This document shows, in pieces, positions 1-8,225 of a stretch of 22,884 bases of DNA (position 1 is the first letter of the stretch; each line of letters starts with the position of its first letter). The notes under the pieces were generated by a model. It was not told where the DNA came from and did no database searches. It saw nothing but the letters and a program-made list of their open reading frames with translations. The position numbers were made by a program, and so were the translations under genes. Origin of the DNA: a virus; the IMG/VR virus record IMGVR_UViG_3300020463_000147, positions 1-22,884 of that record; one strand, given 5' to 3'.

Positions 1-778
1 AAGGTGAGTCAAGAACTTGGTCGTGTGCTGCAAGACCACTTGTGGTGAAATCATTACCATTACCAGATTCATCATCGCCTAAATCACTTGCATCTCTGCC
101 ATCTATACGAAACCCATTTGTTCCATAACTTCCATCATAAGCTTTTGGAATCCACAAACCATTACTTTTCGTTTCGCCAAAATAACTAGGGTCTAAAGCT
201 AAACCATCAATAAAATTTATTTCTGTCATATAACCATCAAAATATTGACCACCAGCTGATGGTGGTCTTGTATAATACCCAATACTATGTTGAACTGTAT
301 TATTAATATAACTATCAGTATTTTGTGAGGGATATACAACACTACTTGCACCAGTTAAATTAGTAATTCTTTGACCATTGACATAAAGTTTTACTCTTTC
401 AGTTGATATAGCATTGCCAGAATCATATACAACTACATAGTGATACCAAGCTGATGGGTCTCTAAATACTTGAGTTGTCCTTACATCAAAATCATAACCT
501 GAACCAGTCCATTGATATAACATAAATGAGTCAGAGGAGTCATATTGTATAGACATATAACCAGCACTTGAGCCTAATGGTGCAGAAAACATTTGTAAGT
601 TTGCACTTATGTTACCTCTTTTTATCCACCCACTCCAAGTCCACTTATCTCTATTACTAGCACTACTTGGTGTTCTATACATATATGCAGAATCATCATC
701 ATTAAATCTAATTGACTGGTCTATTGTAAAAGCAGTTGTTCCAGATGTAGGCGATAAAAATAATGGTTTGCTAAACAT
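1..778 (-). CDS. Tail fibre / receptor-binding protein with ConA-like (LamG-type) lectin fold, partial
   Basis: The frame is open from an ATG at 778 to the left edge, so about 259 N-terminal residues are visible and the C-terminus is missing. The translation begins MFSKPLFLSPTSG and contains SIRFNDDDSAYMYRTP, WTWSGWIKRG, WYHYVVVYDSG, RVKLYVNGQRI, YFDGYMTEINFIDGL and NGLWIPKAYDGSYG. This is the run of beta strands typical of concanavalin A-like lectin/glucanase domains found in phage tail proteins. The likely role is host-surface glycan binding at the tail tip. The ATG lies directly before the stop codon of the upstream fibre gene (779), with only a weak GGA as ribosome binding site, so it is probably co-translated. 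Fold assignment is by pattern; the ligand is unknown. Confidence 0.8.
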   Translation of the reverse strand, partial: MFSKPLFLSPTSGTTAFTIDQSIRFNDDDSAYMYRTPSSASNRDKWTWSGWIKRGNISANLQMFSAPLGSSAGYMSIQYDSSDSFMLYQWTGSGYDFDVRTTQVFRDPSAWYHYVVVYDSGNAISTERVKLYVNGQRITNLTGASSVVYPSQNTDSYINNTVQHSIGYYTRPPSAGGQYFDGYMTEINFIDGLALDPSYFGETKSNGLWIPKAYDGSYGTNGFRIDGRDASDLGDDESGNGNDFTTSGLAAHDQVLDSP

Positions 779-2014
779 TTATCCAACTGCAAGTATCGGA
801 GCACCTAACACAATTCCTCCAGATGCTCTTACATAATATGGCACAACATCAACTGCATTTGCCCCTGTGCTTAATGTTATTGCTGGAGAACCTCCACCAC
901 TTGCTGTTTCAAAATCACTTGCACTTAATGCAACAGTTCTCCCACCAGTACCATCTTGTGTAAAAACCAACACTCCAGATTGACCAGCAGTTTCATTATT
1001 GACAGCAAGTGTGGTTATATTGTTTGCACCAAAAGTTATATGAAAATTATCTCCAGTCGCAAAATCTAGTGTTACACTTCCAGTTTGTCCTGTTAAAGCA
1101 ACTGGAGTAGAAGAAGTTGAAGCCTCTCCACTTACTGTTGCAATATGACCAGCATTTGAAATTGTTAATCGTTCTGTTACTGCACTTGCACCATCTTCTG
1201 TAGTTCCAAAGACTAATTCTGTTGGCAAATCATTACTGCCGGGTGTTCCATTTATTCTTGCAGAAATAGATGCACCCTTAGTCGCCATATCTGTACCATC
1301 AGAGCCATAAAAATCTAAAGAACCTAATATATCATTATCTTGCACAACTGTGTATGTGCCTACAGTAGCCGCCCTTGATTTACCTAATGATAGTGAATGT
1401 CCTGTTGCATCAGCAGAGAATCGTGTTAATGCTGTTGTTCCTTGAGCATTATCTATCGCATTGATTTGAAATTCGCTTACAATACCACCAATCGTAACTG
1501 AGGTATCATCATGAACTAACACTTGGTCTGTGGAGGAATCTACAAATACTTTATGTGTGTCATTATTAGATTCTACCCTAAAGTCCATAGCACTTTCTGA
1601 GTTTTCATTAACAACAACCCCAGTAGTTCCTAATGTAAATCCAATAGTACCTCCAGATACTCCATCTATTCTATCTGCACCTTGTCTATAAAATCCTGTG
1701 TTTGTATCTGATATAAATGAAATACTTGGTGAACCAGCACTTCCATCTTCAAATTGTGCTGTTTCTGAAAAAATAAATTTTGATGTGGATTGATTAATTC
1801 TTCCTATTTCAATATTAGCATTATTTGCACCATTTCTTATATATAAAATATTTCCTGTTGCAGTCGTTGTATCAATCCATAATTGATTTGCAAATGTTGT
1901 ACTAGGTGCAGATGTGCCACTACTGGTTGAAGCAAGTGCTTGTAATGCTCCATTTAAATCAGTTCTAAATGCTGGGAATCCTTGGTTGGCTATAGTAAAA
2001 TCGTTTTGACTCAT
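779..2014 (-). CDS. Phage tail fibre protein
   Basis: A 411-residue protein rich in Thr, Ser, Gly and Asn, made almost wholly of short beta-type segments with no membrane segment, as in trimeric phage fibres. Residues 1-60 (MSQNDFTIANQGFPAFRTDLNGALQAL) resemble the conserved N-terminal attachment segment of many marine phage fibres. Around residues 95-113 it carries GSAGSPSISF and TNTGFYRQGAD, a motif repeated in such fibre proteins. The C-terminal part has the repetitive pattern of a beta-prism shaft or tip. The start has a clear AGGAG ribosome binding site. It lies 9 nt after the J-like hub gene and abuts the lectin-like gene, so the three form the host-recognition end of the tail operon. 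No endosialidase-type chaperone or catalytic motif was recognised. Confidence 0.8.
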   Translation of the reverse strand: MSQNDFTIANQGFPAFRTDLNGALQALASTSSGTSAPSTTFANQLWIDTTTATGNILYIRNGANNANIEIGRINQSTSKFIFSETAQFEDGSAGSPSISFISDTNTGFYRQGADRIDGVSGGTIGFTLGTTGVVVNENSESAMDFRVESNNDTHKVFVDSSTDQVLVHDDTSVTIGGIVSEFQINAIDNAQGTTALTRFSADATGHSLSLGKSRAATVGTYTVVQDNDILGSLDFYGSDGTDMATKGASISARINGTPGSNDLPTELVFGTTEDGASAVTERLTISNAGHIATVSGEASTSSTPVALTGQTGSVTLDFATGDNFHITFGANNITTLAVNNETAGQSGVLVFTQDGTGGRTVALSASDFETASGGGSPAITLSTGANAVDVVPYYVRASGGIVLGAPILAVG

Positions 2015-2023
2015 AAAAAACTC

Positions 2024-5000
2024 CTAACTTACTTTTTCTCCATATCCTTTAGCAACATAATCAAAGGTTCTGCTTACTGTACTACCACCACTATTAAAGA
2101 ACTCTATTGTAAATCCAGTTGCACTCTTGCTAGTGATAGCATAAAAATCTCCACTTGCCAAGTTTTGTGCAGAAATATTTAATCCTTGTAATTCCTTAAA
2201 TGCTGGACTAAATGTTACAGCTTTTCCATCTGTACTTGTTCCACTTGCGATATCAACCTCTGCTCGTGTTGAATCTTGCATAGCAACTTTAACTCCTAAA
2301 ACAGAAATTACTGGAGTGGCTTGTGTGTCAGCAGAAGTTAATACTACTCTATATTTAAATCCTCTTGCAGTATAATCTCCAGCTATAAATCTTCTAAATG
2401 CAGTAAAAGTAGCACCTCCACTTGCTGGGTCATCATCTGTTGTTGCAATTTGAAATTCAACATTCGTATCATCAAATGCTGTTGCATCTCCATCAAAATC
2501 ACCTTCTCTTGCATCAAAATTACCACTAGCATCATCAAAAGTATTTACATAATCAGTTCTTGATACTGTTATAAAAGGTGTTACTTTTGCAGTAAATTTA
2601 TTTGTTAAATCAGTTTTAGTTGCAAAATCATAAGTTCCAAGATTATCAACTGTTCCTCCACCACCATCAAATAAACCAACTGCATCATCAAAGTTCCCAC
2701 TTGTTGAATCAAATGTACTTATAGAATCTAATATTAAAGTTCCAGCACTTGTTACAACAACATCATCTTTTGTACCAGAAAATCCTGTGCTTTCAGTAAT
2801 TGTACCTATATCTTGCATTAGTTGTATTGAATCTATAATCGCAACTGAACTAGCGGCAGTATTAGAAGATAAACCTAACTTATCTACTGCTTTACAAAAA
2901 TAAGTTCCTGTCAATGCTGGTACTGTTATTGATTGTGCTGGTCGTGCAACCTTAGGTACTAAATCAGTTGCATTTTGATAAGTTGCTCCAGTTGTTGCTC
3001 CAGAATGTCTAATTTTATAATGTGATAAATCTAAGTCAGCTACAGGAGTCCAAGTTAAGTGTGCAACTGCTCCATCTATATTGACACTAAAATCAGTTAC
3101 ATCTGCTGGTGGTGCAGATTTACCTACTACTTGATGTGTTCCTGTTGTATAAGAAGATTTAGAACCAAGTGTTGTTATTGCTCTTGCTCTTACATCATAA
3201 ACTATATTGTCCTCTACATTTAATAATTCAAACCTATTACCACTTGCTCTACCTAAATTTGTAAAATCTGAATCTGTTGTTTTCTTTGCTTCTACCTCAA
3301 AATTATCAACAAAGTTATTTTCTGTTGAAACATCAACAATTAAAGATGTTATCGCTTCTTGGTTAAAACTTCTTAGTTCATCTGAGATTGTAATACTTGG
3401 AGTTGCTACTTGGAATGGATTTGGAAGATTAGTATTATTTGAAATAATAGCATTTTCTTCAGCACTCCAATCATACACAGATGAAGATATTTCTCGTAAG
3501 TTTAAATCTACTCCTAATCCCATACCATCGCCAGTTTGAGATTGTGCAAATGACCACCCAGCTACCTCAAAAGGTTTTACACTAAATCCTAATCTTGCAT
3601 TTGTAATATTTACAGTATCACCAACTTCTAAATTAAATGCAGTTGTTTTACATGGATAATTTAAAGTTATTTGCTCTCTTGCTCTATAAAGAATAATCTT
3701 AGCAATCCTTTGTGCCATAGATGGTGAGGTTGTAAAACTTAATTCAATATCACTAAAAATTTGTTCACTATTATCTTCAGTTTCAAATGTGGAAGATGTG
3801 ATAGAAGGAAAATCTGTAGGTTGGTAGAAATTATCTGGATTTACAAATATTCCTTTTACAGCATTAAAGCTGTCTCGTCTTGTACTTCTTGTGGTTATAG
3901 AAATAGCACCTCTCAAATCATCATCAGTTAAAGTAACTGTAGGACTTACATATTCTCCAGTTTTAATATTCCATTTACCACCAGAATAGGTAACTAATCC
4001 AATACAAGAAGAAGTCATGTCATTTAATATCTTTGCTGGAGTTTCTCCCACATCTAGCACTCCGTTACTTTCATACCTATTTTCTACCAATCGTTTTACG
4101 ACTTGTGTTTCTCCGGCATCTGTACTTGCGGCCGTTATATCTATTGCTGTTCCAGCACTTGCATTTGAAGAACTTGTTGCAAGTTTAAAACTATTTACAT
4201 TATTCCTTATAATGTAATATGTAGTGCCACTTGTTAATCCTGTAAGATTTGTGCCACCTTCATTTGAATATTGTATTGCATCACCAGTTAAATATCCGTG
4301 AGCAGTAATAGATATAGTTTCAGCAGAAGAATCTACATCAGTTTCTGTGTTAAATTGTTTTTCTATGGGTGTTGCTATTGTAACAGTTTCATCACATACA
4401 TTTGCACCAGCTATAAAAGATGTGTCATTAATTTCTGAAGTTTTTGCACCTAATCCATATCGTGTATTGGTTAAAAAATCTCTTATACAAAGTGCAGAGT
4501 TAGCAGTAAAAACAGTTGTCGTAGTTCTCGGGTCATATACTTTCTTGCCTTTTATTATAGCAGAAATTGTTGGAATACCATTTGGAAAGATATCATTACT
4601 AAATTTTAATCGTGCATAAATATAAGCTACACCTCTTAATCTGTGATTTGTTGTCCATTTTCCATCAGATTCATTAACTAAATCTGTGTCAGCTAATTGG
4701 TCATCTGTACCTAAATGAGTTTTTAGTCTTATGTATTTTGTATCTCCTTCTATGTATTTTGAGGAAGTAACAAATCCATCTGTATCAATCGTAACTGAAT
4801 CTTCATTAACTAAAAAACTTTCAAAACTATTTATCTCATGTCCAGCTACAGCAAATATTAAATGTAAAAATTCATCATCATTAGTAGATTCAGCAAAAAC
4901 TAAACTACCAGCCATTCTTACAGTTCCATAAGCTACTTGTCTTGTCATAATAGCTTGTTTTATGTTGACCAATCTTCCAGCGGCAGATGTGCCTAAATCA

Positions 5001-5221
5001 GAAAAATTAGCACTTACATTTGGTATTTTTGGTTTCGGTGATAATGCTTTTGATGCCATTGACATAAGAGCACCAACTGCTAAATTAACTGCAAAAGTAG
5101 CGGCTAATGCTCCAAATGTTCCCAAACTGGCAAACATTGAACCAGCAACGAAAGCACTTACACCTCCAGCCGCAGCAACTGATGCAACTGTGGCTGCAAC
5201 TGCGGCAACTACTGGTGGCAT
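2024..5221 (-). CDS. J-like tail tip / central tail hub protein
   Basis: A 1065-residue protein of the host-specificity protein J / RcGTA mega-hub type. Residues 1-58 are an Ala/Gly-rich hydrophobic stretch. About 80-560 form the hub region (phage-tail_3-like: VAYGTVRMAGSLVFAE, RGVAYIYARLKF, IRDFLTNTRYGLG, FNLEVGDTVNI). About 300-362 is an inserted beta domain (TAHGYLTGDAIQYSNEGGT then SFKLATSSSNASAGTAIDI) known from other fibre and surface proteins. About 605-800 look like two fibronectin type III domains. About 836-912 has FDxxxGxFD repeats, followed by a beta-rich C-terminus. The start has a strong GGAGG site, and its ATG overlaps the stop of the NlpC-like gene (TAATG). The protein should cap the tail and organise the fibres. 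Family is confident; domain borders are approximate. Confidence 0.85.
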   Translation of the reverse strand: MPPVVAAVAATVASVAAAGGVSAFVAGSMFASLGTFGALAATFAVNLAVGALMSMASKALSPKPKIPNVSANFSDLGTSAAGRLVNIKQAIMTRQVAYGTVRMAGSLVFAESTNDDEFLHLIFAVAGHEINSFESFLVNEDSVTIDTDGFVTSSKYIEGDTKYIRLKTHLGTDDQLADTDLVNESDGKWTTNHRLRGVAYIYARLKFSNDIFPNGIPTISAIIKGKKVYDPRTTTTVFTANSALCIRDFLTNTRYGLGAKTSEINDTSFIAGANVCDETVTIATPIEKQFNTETDVDSSAETISITAHGYLTGDAIQYSNEGGTNLTGLTSGTTYYIIRNNVNSFKLATSSSNASAGTAIDITAASTDAGETQVVKRLVENRYESNGVLDVGETPAKILNDMTSSCIGLVTYSGGKWNIKTGEYVSPTVTLTDDDLRGAISITTRSTRRDSFNAVKGIFVNPDNFYQPTDFPSITSSTFETEDNSEQIFSDIELSFTTSPSMAQRIAKIILYRAREQITLNYPCKTTAFNLEVGDTVNITNARLGFSVKPFEVAGWSFAQSQTGDGMGLGVDLNLREISSSVYDWSAEENAIISNNTNLPNPFQVATPSITISDELRSFNQEAITSLIVDVSTENNFVDNFEVEAKKTTDSDFTNLGRASGNRFELLNVEDNIVYDVRARAITTLGSKSSYTTGTHQVVGKSAPPADVTDFSVNIDGAVAHLTWTPVADLDLSHYKIRHSGATTGATYQNATDLVPKVARPAQSITVPALTGTYFCKAVDKLGLSSNTAASSVAIIDSIQLMQDIGTITESTGFSGTKDDVVVTSAGTLILDSISTFDSTSGNFDDAVGLFDGGGGTVDNLGTYDFATKTDLTNKFTAKVTPFITVSRTDYVNTFDDASGNFDAREGDFDGDATAFDDTNVEFQIATTDDDPASGGATFTAFRRFIAGDYTARGFKYRVVLTSADTQATPVISVLGVKVAMQDSTRAEVDIASGTSTDGKAVTFSPAFKELQGLNISAQNLASGDFYAITSKSATGFTIEFFNSGGSTVSRTFDYVAKGYGEKVS

Positions 5222-5625
5222 TAGTCAATCCTCCATGCTAGTTTTAAGTTTTCTCTTGGTATAAATTCCATTTTTTCTTTTCCAACAAATGCTCCATATT
5301 TTCCCATACAGATTCCCATAGCAAAACTATCGTTAGTTCTCATTGAAACTACATCTCCTCGTTTTGCAAAAGCAACAGTAATTTTTTCAAGTCTATCATT
5401 ACAAGCACCTATCCAAGTTTTATAACCTAATTTAGTTAATATTTGTTTACCCCCTTTTAAATCTTTATAAGTACCATCAAATTCTGGAAATAAGGTACTG
5501 CCAGTTAGTATCTTCTGTGCTTTTATAGCAAAACTACAACAATCGTGTTTTCCATACTCAAACCCCTTAAATTGGTTTACATGGATATAATCATTAAGTT
5601 TTGTTTCCCAATGTGGTAATCTCAT
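5221..5625 (-). CDS. NlpC/P60-like tail protein (DUF6950-type)
   Basis: A 134-residue protein. Its signature is near residues 24-33, GKHDCCSFAIKA, the usual G-x-x-DC-x-x-F active-site context of the NlpC/P60-like superfamily, with a cysteine as candidate nucleophile. A second part near 83-113 (FAKRGDVVSMRTNDSFAMGICMGKYGAF) matches the GD-V pattern of DUF6950-type phage proteins. A catalytic His is less clear than in classical NlpC enzymes, so activity is uncertain. The gene sits between the DUF2163-like and J-like genes, exactly where siphophages and the Rhodobacter GTA (genes 13-14-15) place a tail-tip peptidoglycan hydrolase. Its ATG overlaps the upstream stop by 4 nt. It may thin the host wall during entry or assemble the hub. 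Confidence 0.75.
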   Translation of the reverse strand: MRLPHWETKLNDYIHVNQFKGFEYGKHDCCSFAIKAQKILTGSTLFPEFDGTYKDLKGGKQILTKLGYKTWIGACNDRLEKITVAFAKRGDVVSMRTNDSFAMGICMGKYGAFVGKEKMEFIPRENLKLAWRID

Positions 5626-6182
5626 TTACCACCCCAGTTTATCGTCTTGTCTTGTAAATCAGCAACAAAATCCAAACCTAAATCTCCAGAAAACAATCTT
5701 TTTTGCTCTTCTCCAGTATATCGTGTTTCATTTGGTTTTTCTAGGTCTATAAGTCTTGATTCTACTGTGAGGGTAAATTGAACTGCATCTCCACTGTCAT
5801 TAATGCTAATTGTATCCATTCTTCCTTGAAATAATTGATACACACTAGCTATAATTTGATGAGTTTCATTTAACATACCTAAAAATAAAGTAAATGTTCT
5901 GTTTTGATAGTTTGCTGTTAAAGCAGAAGATAAAATAGAAGAATCAACACCAGAAAGGGAAACATTAAGTCCAGTAGCTTTGATTTCAGAAGTTTCTTCA
6001 ACTGCAGAGACACCCAAAAGAGTGCCACCCCCAGTATAAGTTTCAGAATTAACACTTATTTCACCATAACCAGTCCATAGTCGCACATCACCCTCTAAAA
6101 ACTCTGCTTTCATAGCAAGAAAAGGTTTAAGCGAACTTGCAGATAATTCTGTCAAGAAATCAGATGTTAGCCCTCTTGACAT
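5622..6182 (-). CDS. DUF2163-like tail hub protein
   Basis: A 186-residue protein with the start of the DUF2163/phage hub family: MSRGLTSDFLTEL followed by KPFLAMKAEFLEGDVRLWTGYGEI, then TYTGGGTLLGVSAVEETSEIKATGLNVSLSG. Residues 140-170 have the DLEKPNETRYTGEEQKRLFSGDLGLDFV pattern common in this family. Such proteins are part of the baseplate hub of siphophages and GTAs (RcGTA g13). It is shorter than many family members. The ATG has an AGGAG site 5-6 nt upstream. It is followed by an NlpC/P60-like gene (ATGA overlap) and a J-like gene, which supports the assignment. No gene for the usual upstream partners, tape measure or DUF2460, is present. Confidence 0.75.
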   Translation of the reverse strand: MSRGLTSDFLTELSASSLKPFLAMKAEFLEGDVRLWTGYGEISVNSETYTGGGTLLGVSAVEETSEIKATGLNVSLSGVDSSILSSALTANYQNRTFTLFLGMLNETHQIIASVYQLFQGRMDTISINDSGDAVQFTLTVESRLIDLEKPNETRYTGEEQKRLFSGDLGLDFVADLQDKTINWGGK

Positions 6183-6191
6183 TTTAATCTC

Positions 6192-6455
6192 CTATGAAAA
6201 ATATGATTTTTTCTTTTTTTCTTTTTTGGGTTTTGGCTCTACATCAGATGGGATTGTTTCATAATCATTTTTAACCATTGGAATTGGTTCGTTTCCTTGA
6301 ATCTCTATTGCATGACCAGTCTTTACAAAGTTTTTTCCTACTTTGTCAACCCACTCTGGAGAGTTTGGAATAACTTCATCTATTTTATAAACCCTAGTGC
6401 TTACACCAACTGGGTCATTAATTCCTGTTCCTATTGAAATCATTTTATATGGCAT
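6192..6455 (-). CDS. Small conserved-type phage protein of unknown function, Lys-rich tail
   Basis: An 87-residue protein starting MPYKMISIGTGINDPVGVS. The first two thirds look folded, and the last ~20 residues are a charged tail with a run of lysines (PKPKKEKKKKSYFS). The ribosome binding site AAGGAG is good. The gene is the first after the terminator that closes the capsid transcript and lies 9 nt before the DUF2163-like gene. It therefore occupies the place where neck or head-tail connector genes normally lie, but no connector fold can be recognised. Function unknown; a virion protein by position. Confidence 0.65.
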   Translation of the reverse strand: MPYKMISIGTGINDPVGVSTRVYKIDEVIPNSPEWVDKVGKNFVKTGHAIEIQGNEPIPMVKNDYETIPSDVEPKPKKEKKKKSYFS

Positions 6456-6467
6456 TTTATTCTCCTT

Positions 6468-6498
6468 AAAAAAATAAGGTGGCTTTTACACCACCCTA
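6468..6498 (-). terminator. Intrinsic terminator after the capsid genes
   Basis: On the minus strand, TAGGGTGG (6498-6491) pairs with CCACCTTA (6482-6475) across an 8-nt loop. This makes an 8-bp stem with one G-U pair, followed after the stem by seven T residues (6474-6468). It lies 12 nt after the stop of the gene at 6510-6989 and just before the ribosome binding site of the next gene. It would end or reduce transcription between the abundant capsid proteins and the scarce tail-tip proteins. Confidence 0.75.
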
Positions 6499-6509
6499 TT
6501 CTCGTCTAT

Positions 6510-6989
6510 TTATGCATTATGTGCAGTAATTTCATTATCAGATGAATGAATCGCATTACCTTTAACTACTAACAATCCAATAGGTGTTCCTGTTGAATGT
6601 GTTCCAGTTTTAGCGATTACTCCTCTGATATATCTTTTACCACCAATATATCCAACTTGAGTTACAGTTCCTGTTGAATCTGGATTACCAGATGTTCCAG
6701 CAGTTCCTGTTCCATCAATTTTCAACCAAATACCTCCAGCGGCTATTGTGCCATTGGTAATATCTGCTTGAGTTACATCAGAATATGATGAGTTATCATC
6801 AGAATGTTCTAATGAGATTTCAAAGTGAACTGAAGATGATAATGTATCACCTTCTGCCCCAATGAAAGCCACTAATGTTGCACTCTTATAACCTTGTAAA
6901 TCTACCCCAGTTCCATTTGCCGCGGCAGTTGTTACAGCAGGTTTATAAGAAAGAGCAACAGCAGTATTGTTTGCTAAATCAAAATTCAT
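6510..6989 (-). CDS. Probable capsid decoration / head-associated protein
   Basis: A 159-residue, Thr/Gly/Ser/Ala-rich protein with no charged core and a beta-strand-type sequence. Segments such as GTGVDLQGYKSATLVAFIGAE, SSSVHFEISLEHSDDNSSYSDV and GYIGGKRYIRGVI are typical of a protein family that follows the major capsid gene in many HK97-type phages, often unnamed or annotated as head decoration. It has a strong AAAGGAG ribosome binding site, lies 14 nt after the capsid gene, and is closed by an intrinsic terminator. That suggests high expression together with capsid. Decoration is inferred from position and composition; a major tail-like or head-fibre role cannot be excluded. Confidence 0.65.
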   Translation of the reverse strand: MNFDLANNTAVALSYKPAVTTAAANGTGVDLQGYKSATLVAFIGAEGDTLSSSVHFEISLEHSDDNSSYSDVTQADITNGTIAAGGIWLKIDGTGTAGTSGNPDSTGTVTQVGYIGGKRYIRGVIAKTGTHSTGTPIGLLVVKGNAIHSSDNEITAHNA

Positions 6990-7003
6990 GTCTTGCTCCT
7001 TTC

Positions 7004-8224
7004 CTAGCTCGGTACATATTTAACAAAAGCCTCTGGAAGTACAACTTGACCACCAACTCTTCTTCTTGCAACATATCTTACATTACCAGAAGTAGCTTGA
7101 GTGAATGGGTCTCGTAATACAGAGAGGTTTACTCTATCCACAACCATATATCCAGCACGGAAATCTCCATACACAACACAGATTGCACTTGAACCAACAT
7201 CAGCCATATCTGGCATTTCTACATAAGGAACACCAAGAATAGTATTTGGCATTCCAGCAACAAGTGTCATGCCCGGTTGGAAGATGTATTGGTTGTTTCC
7301 ATCTTTAAGTTTCCTTATAGCTGACAATGTATTTCTATTAAAAGCTAGAACTGCATTTTGATTATAAGGTGTTTTTAAAGAATGAACCAAAGTAACTAGA
7401 GTATCTGCTGTAACTGCACCAGAACCACCAGCAACAGATGCACTAATACCAGCAGTAAATCCTTCTGGTTTGTTTATCTTATCTCCAGTAGTCATAGCTA
7501 AACCTTCAGCTTTTGCAAACTGAGTAGCAAATTCTGATTGCATTTCTGACTCTAAGTCAAAAACACTATCTTCTAGTTCTTGTTCTGAAATATCAACTAA
7601 AGCATATACTTCATGTGCTGGAATTTCTTCCAACTGTGTAGTGTATCCAGTAGTTTCACTTCGTGTTCCAGATTCAGCAGTCCATTGTGCAGTAAAGGTT
7701 GCACTTCTTACAGGAATTTGAACACTTCTTTGTGAAGTTTGTCTAACTCGTGCAATAGAACGAACTGGTGAAATTTCAGTAAGAGTTTTTAATAATTCTC
7801 TCACATACTCTGGTGGAGCAAGATAACCAGCTTGAGTATCATCAGAAACAGTTAATGCTTTGACTTCCTCTGGTGCTAAGTTTTCTTTTCCTTTTCGTAA
7901 CCATCTGTCAAAGATGTTTACTTTTTTATCAATTTGTTCAACAGAACCACCAACATTTGGTCTTTTTAATAAAGACTCAAAACTGTTGACTTTCTCGTCA
8001 AATTCTTCTTGTTTTTTTTGAGCAAGTGTTACTTTTTGGTTTATACTCTCCAAACTATCTAACGACTTTTCAATTTTAACAAGTTTTTCTTCAACAAGAG
8101 GGTCAGTTGAACCTTTTTTTTCTAAGTCTGCAATTTTCTTGTCATTGGTTGCTTTGAACTCTTCAAATGCTTTACCAATTCCTTCAACTGCTGACTTAAC
8201 TTCATTAGTTTCAACTTCTGACAT
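7004..8224 (-). CDS. HK97-fold major capsid protein
   Basis: A 406-residue protein of the HK97 major capsid family. Residues 1-115 are a charged, heptad-like coiled coil (KAFEEFKATNDKKIADLEKK, LVKIEKSLDSLESINQKV), the scaffolding delta domain that the prohead protease usually removes. The mature part starts near residue 130 with QAGYLAPPEYVRELLKTL and ISPVRSIARV. It continues through the E-loop and P-domain pattern (SVQIPVRSATFTAQWTAES, LVDISEQELEDSVFDLESE) to GQVVLPEAFVKYVPS. The length is typical. The start has an AAAGGAG site and follows the protease gene by one base, the classic protease-capsid pair. Confidence 0.93.
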   Translation of the reverse strand: MSEVETNEVKSAVEGIGKAFEEFKATNDKKIADLEKKGSTDPLVEEKLVKIEKSLDSLESINQKVTLAQKKQEEFDEKVNSFESLLKRPNVGGSVEQIDKKVNIFDRWLRKGKENLAPEEVKALTVSDDTQAGYLAPPEYVRELLKTLTEISPVRSIARVRQTSQRSVQIPVRSATFTAQWTAESGTRSETTGYTTQLEEIPAHEVYALVDISEQELEDSVFDLESEMQSEFATQFAKAEGLAMTTGDKINKPEGFTAGISASVAGGSGAVTADTLVTLVHSLKTPYNQNAVLAFNRNTLSAIRKLKDGNNQYIFQPGMTLVAGMPNTILGVPYVEMPDMADVGSSAICVVYGDFRAGYMVVDRVNLSVLRDPFTQATSGNVRYVARRRVGGQVVLPEAFVKYVPS

Positions 8225-8225
8225 G

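Noticed and set aside
721-730. TTTACAATAG match on the minus strand in the lectin-like gene
   Set aside because: It lies inside a reading frame (Phe-Thr-Ile) without the 16-nt spacer and -10 element, so it is taken as chance.
3207-5264. Several plus-strand frames of 66-110 codons opposite the J-like gene
   Set aside because: They are antisense to a clear, long structural gene, lack ribosome binding sites and show compositions expected from reversed Ala/Thr/Ser codons.
6205-6235. T-rich tract as terminator or slippage site
   Set aside because: It encodes the Lys-rich tail of the 87-residue protein, and no stem precedes it.
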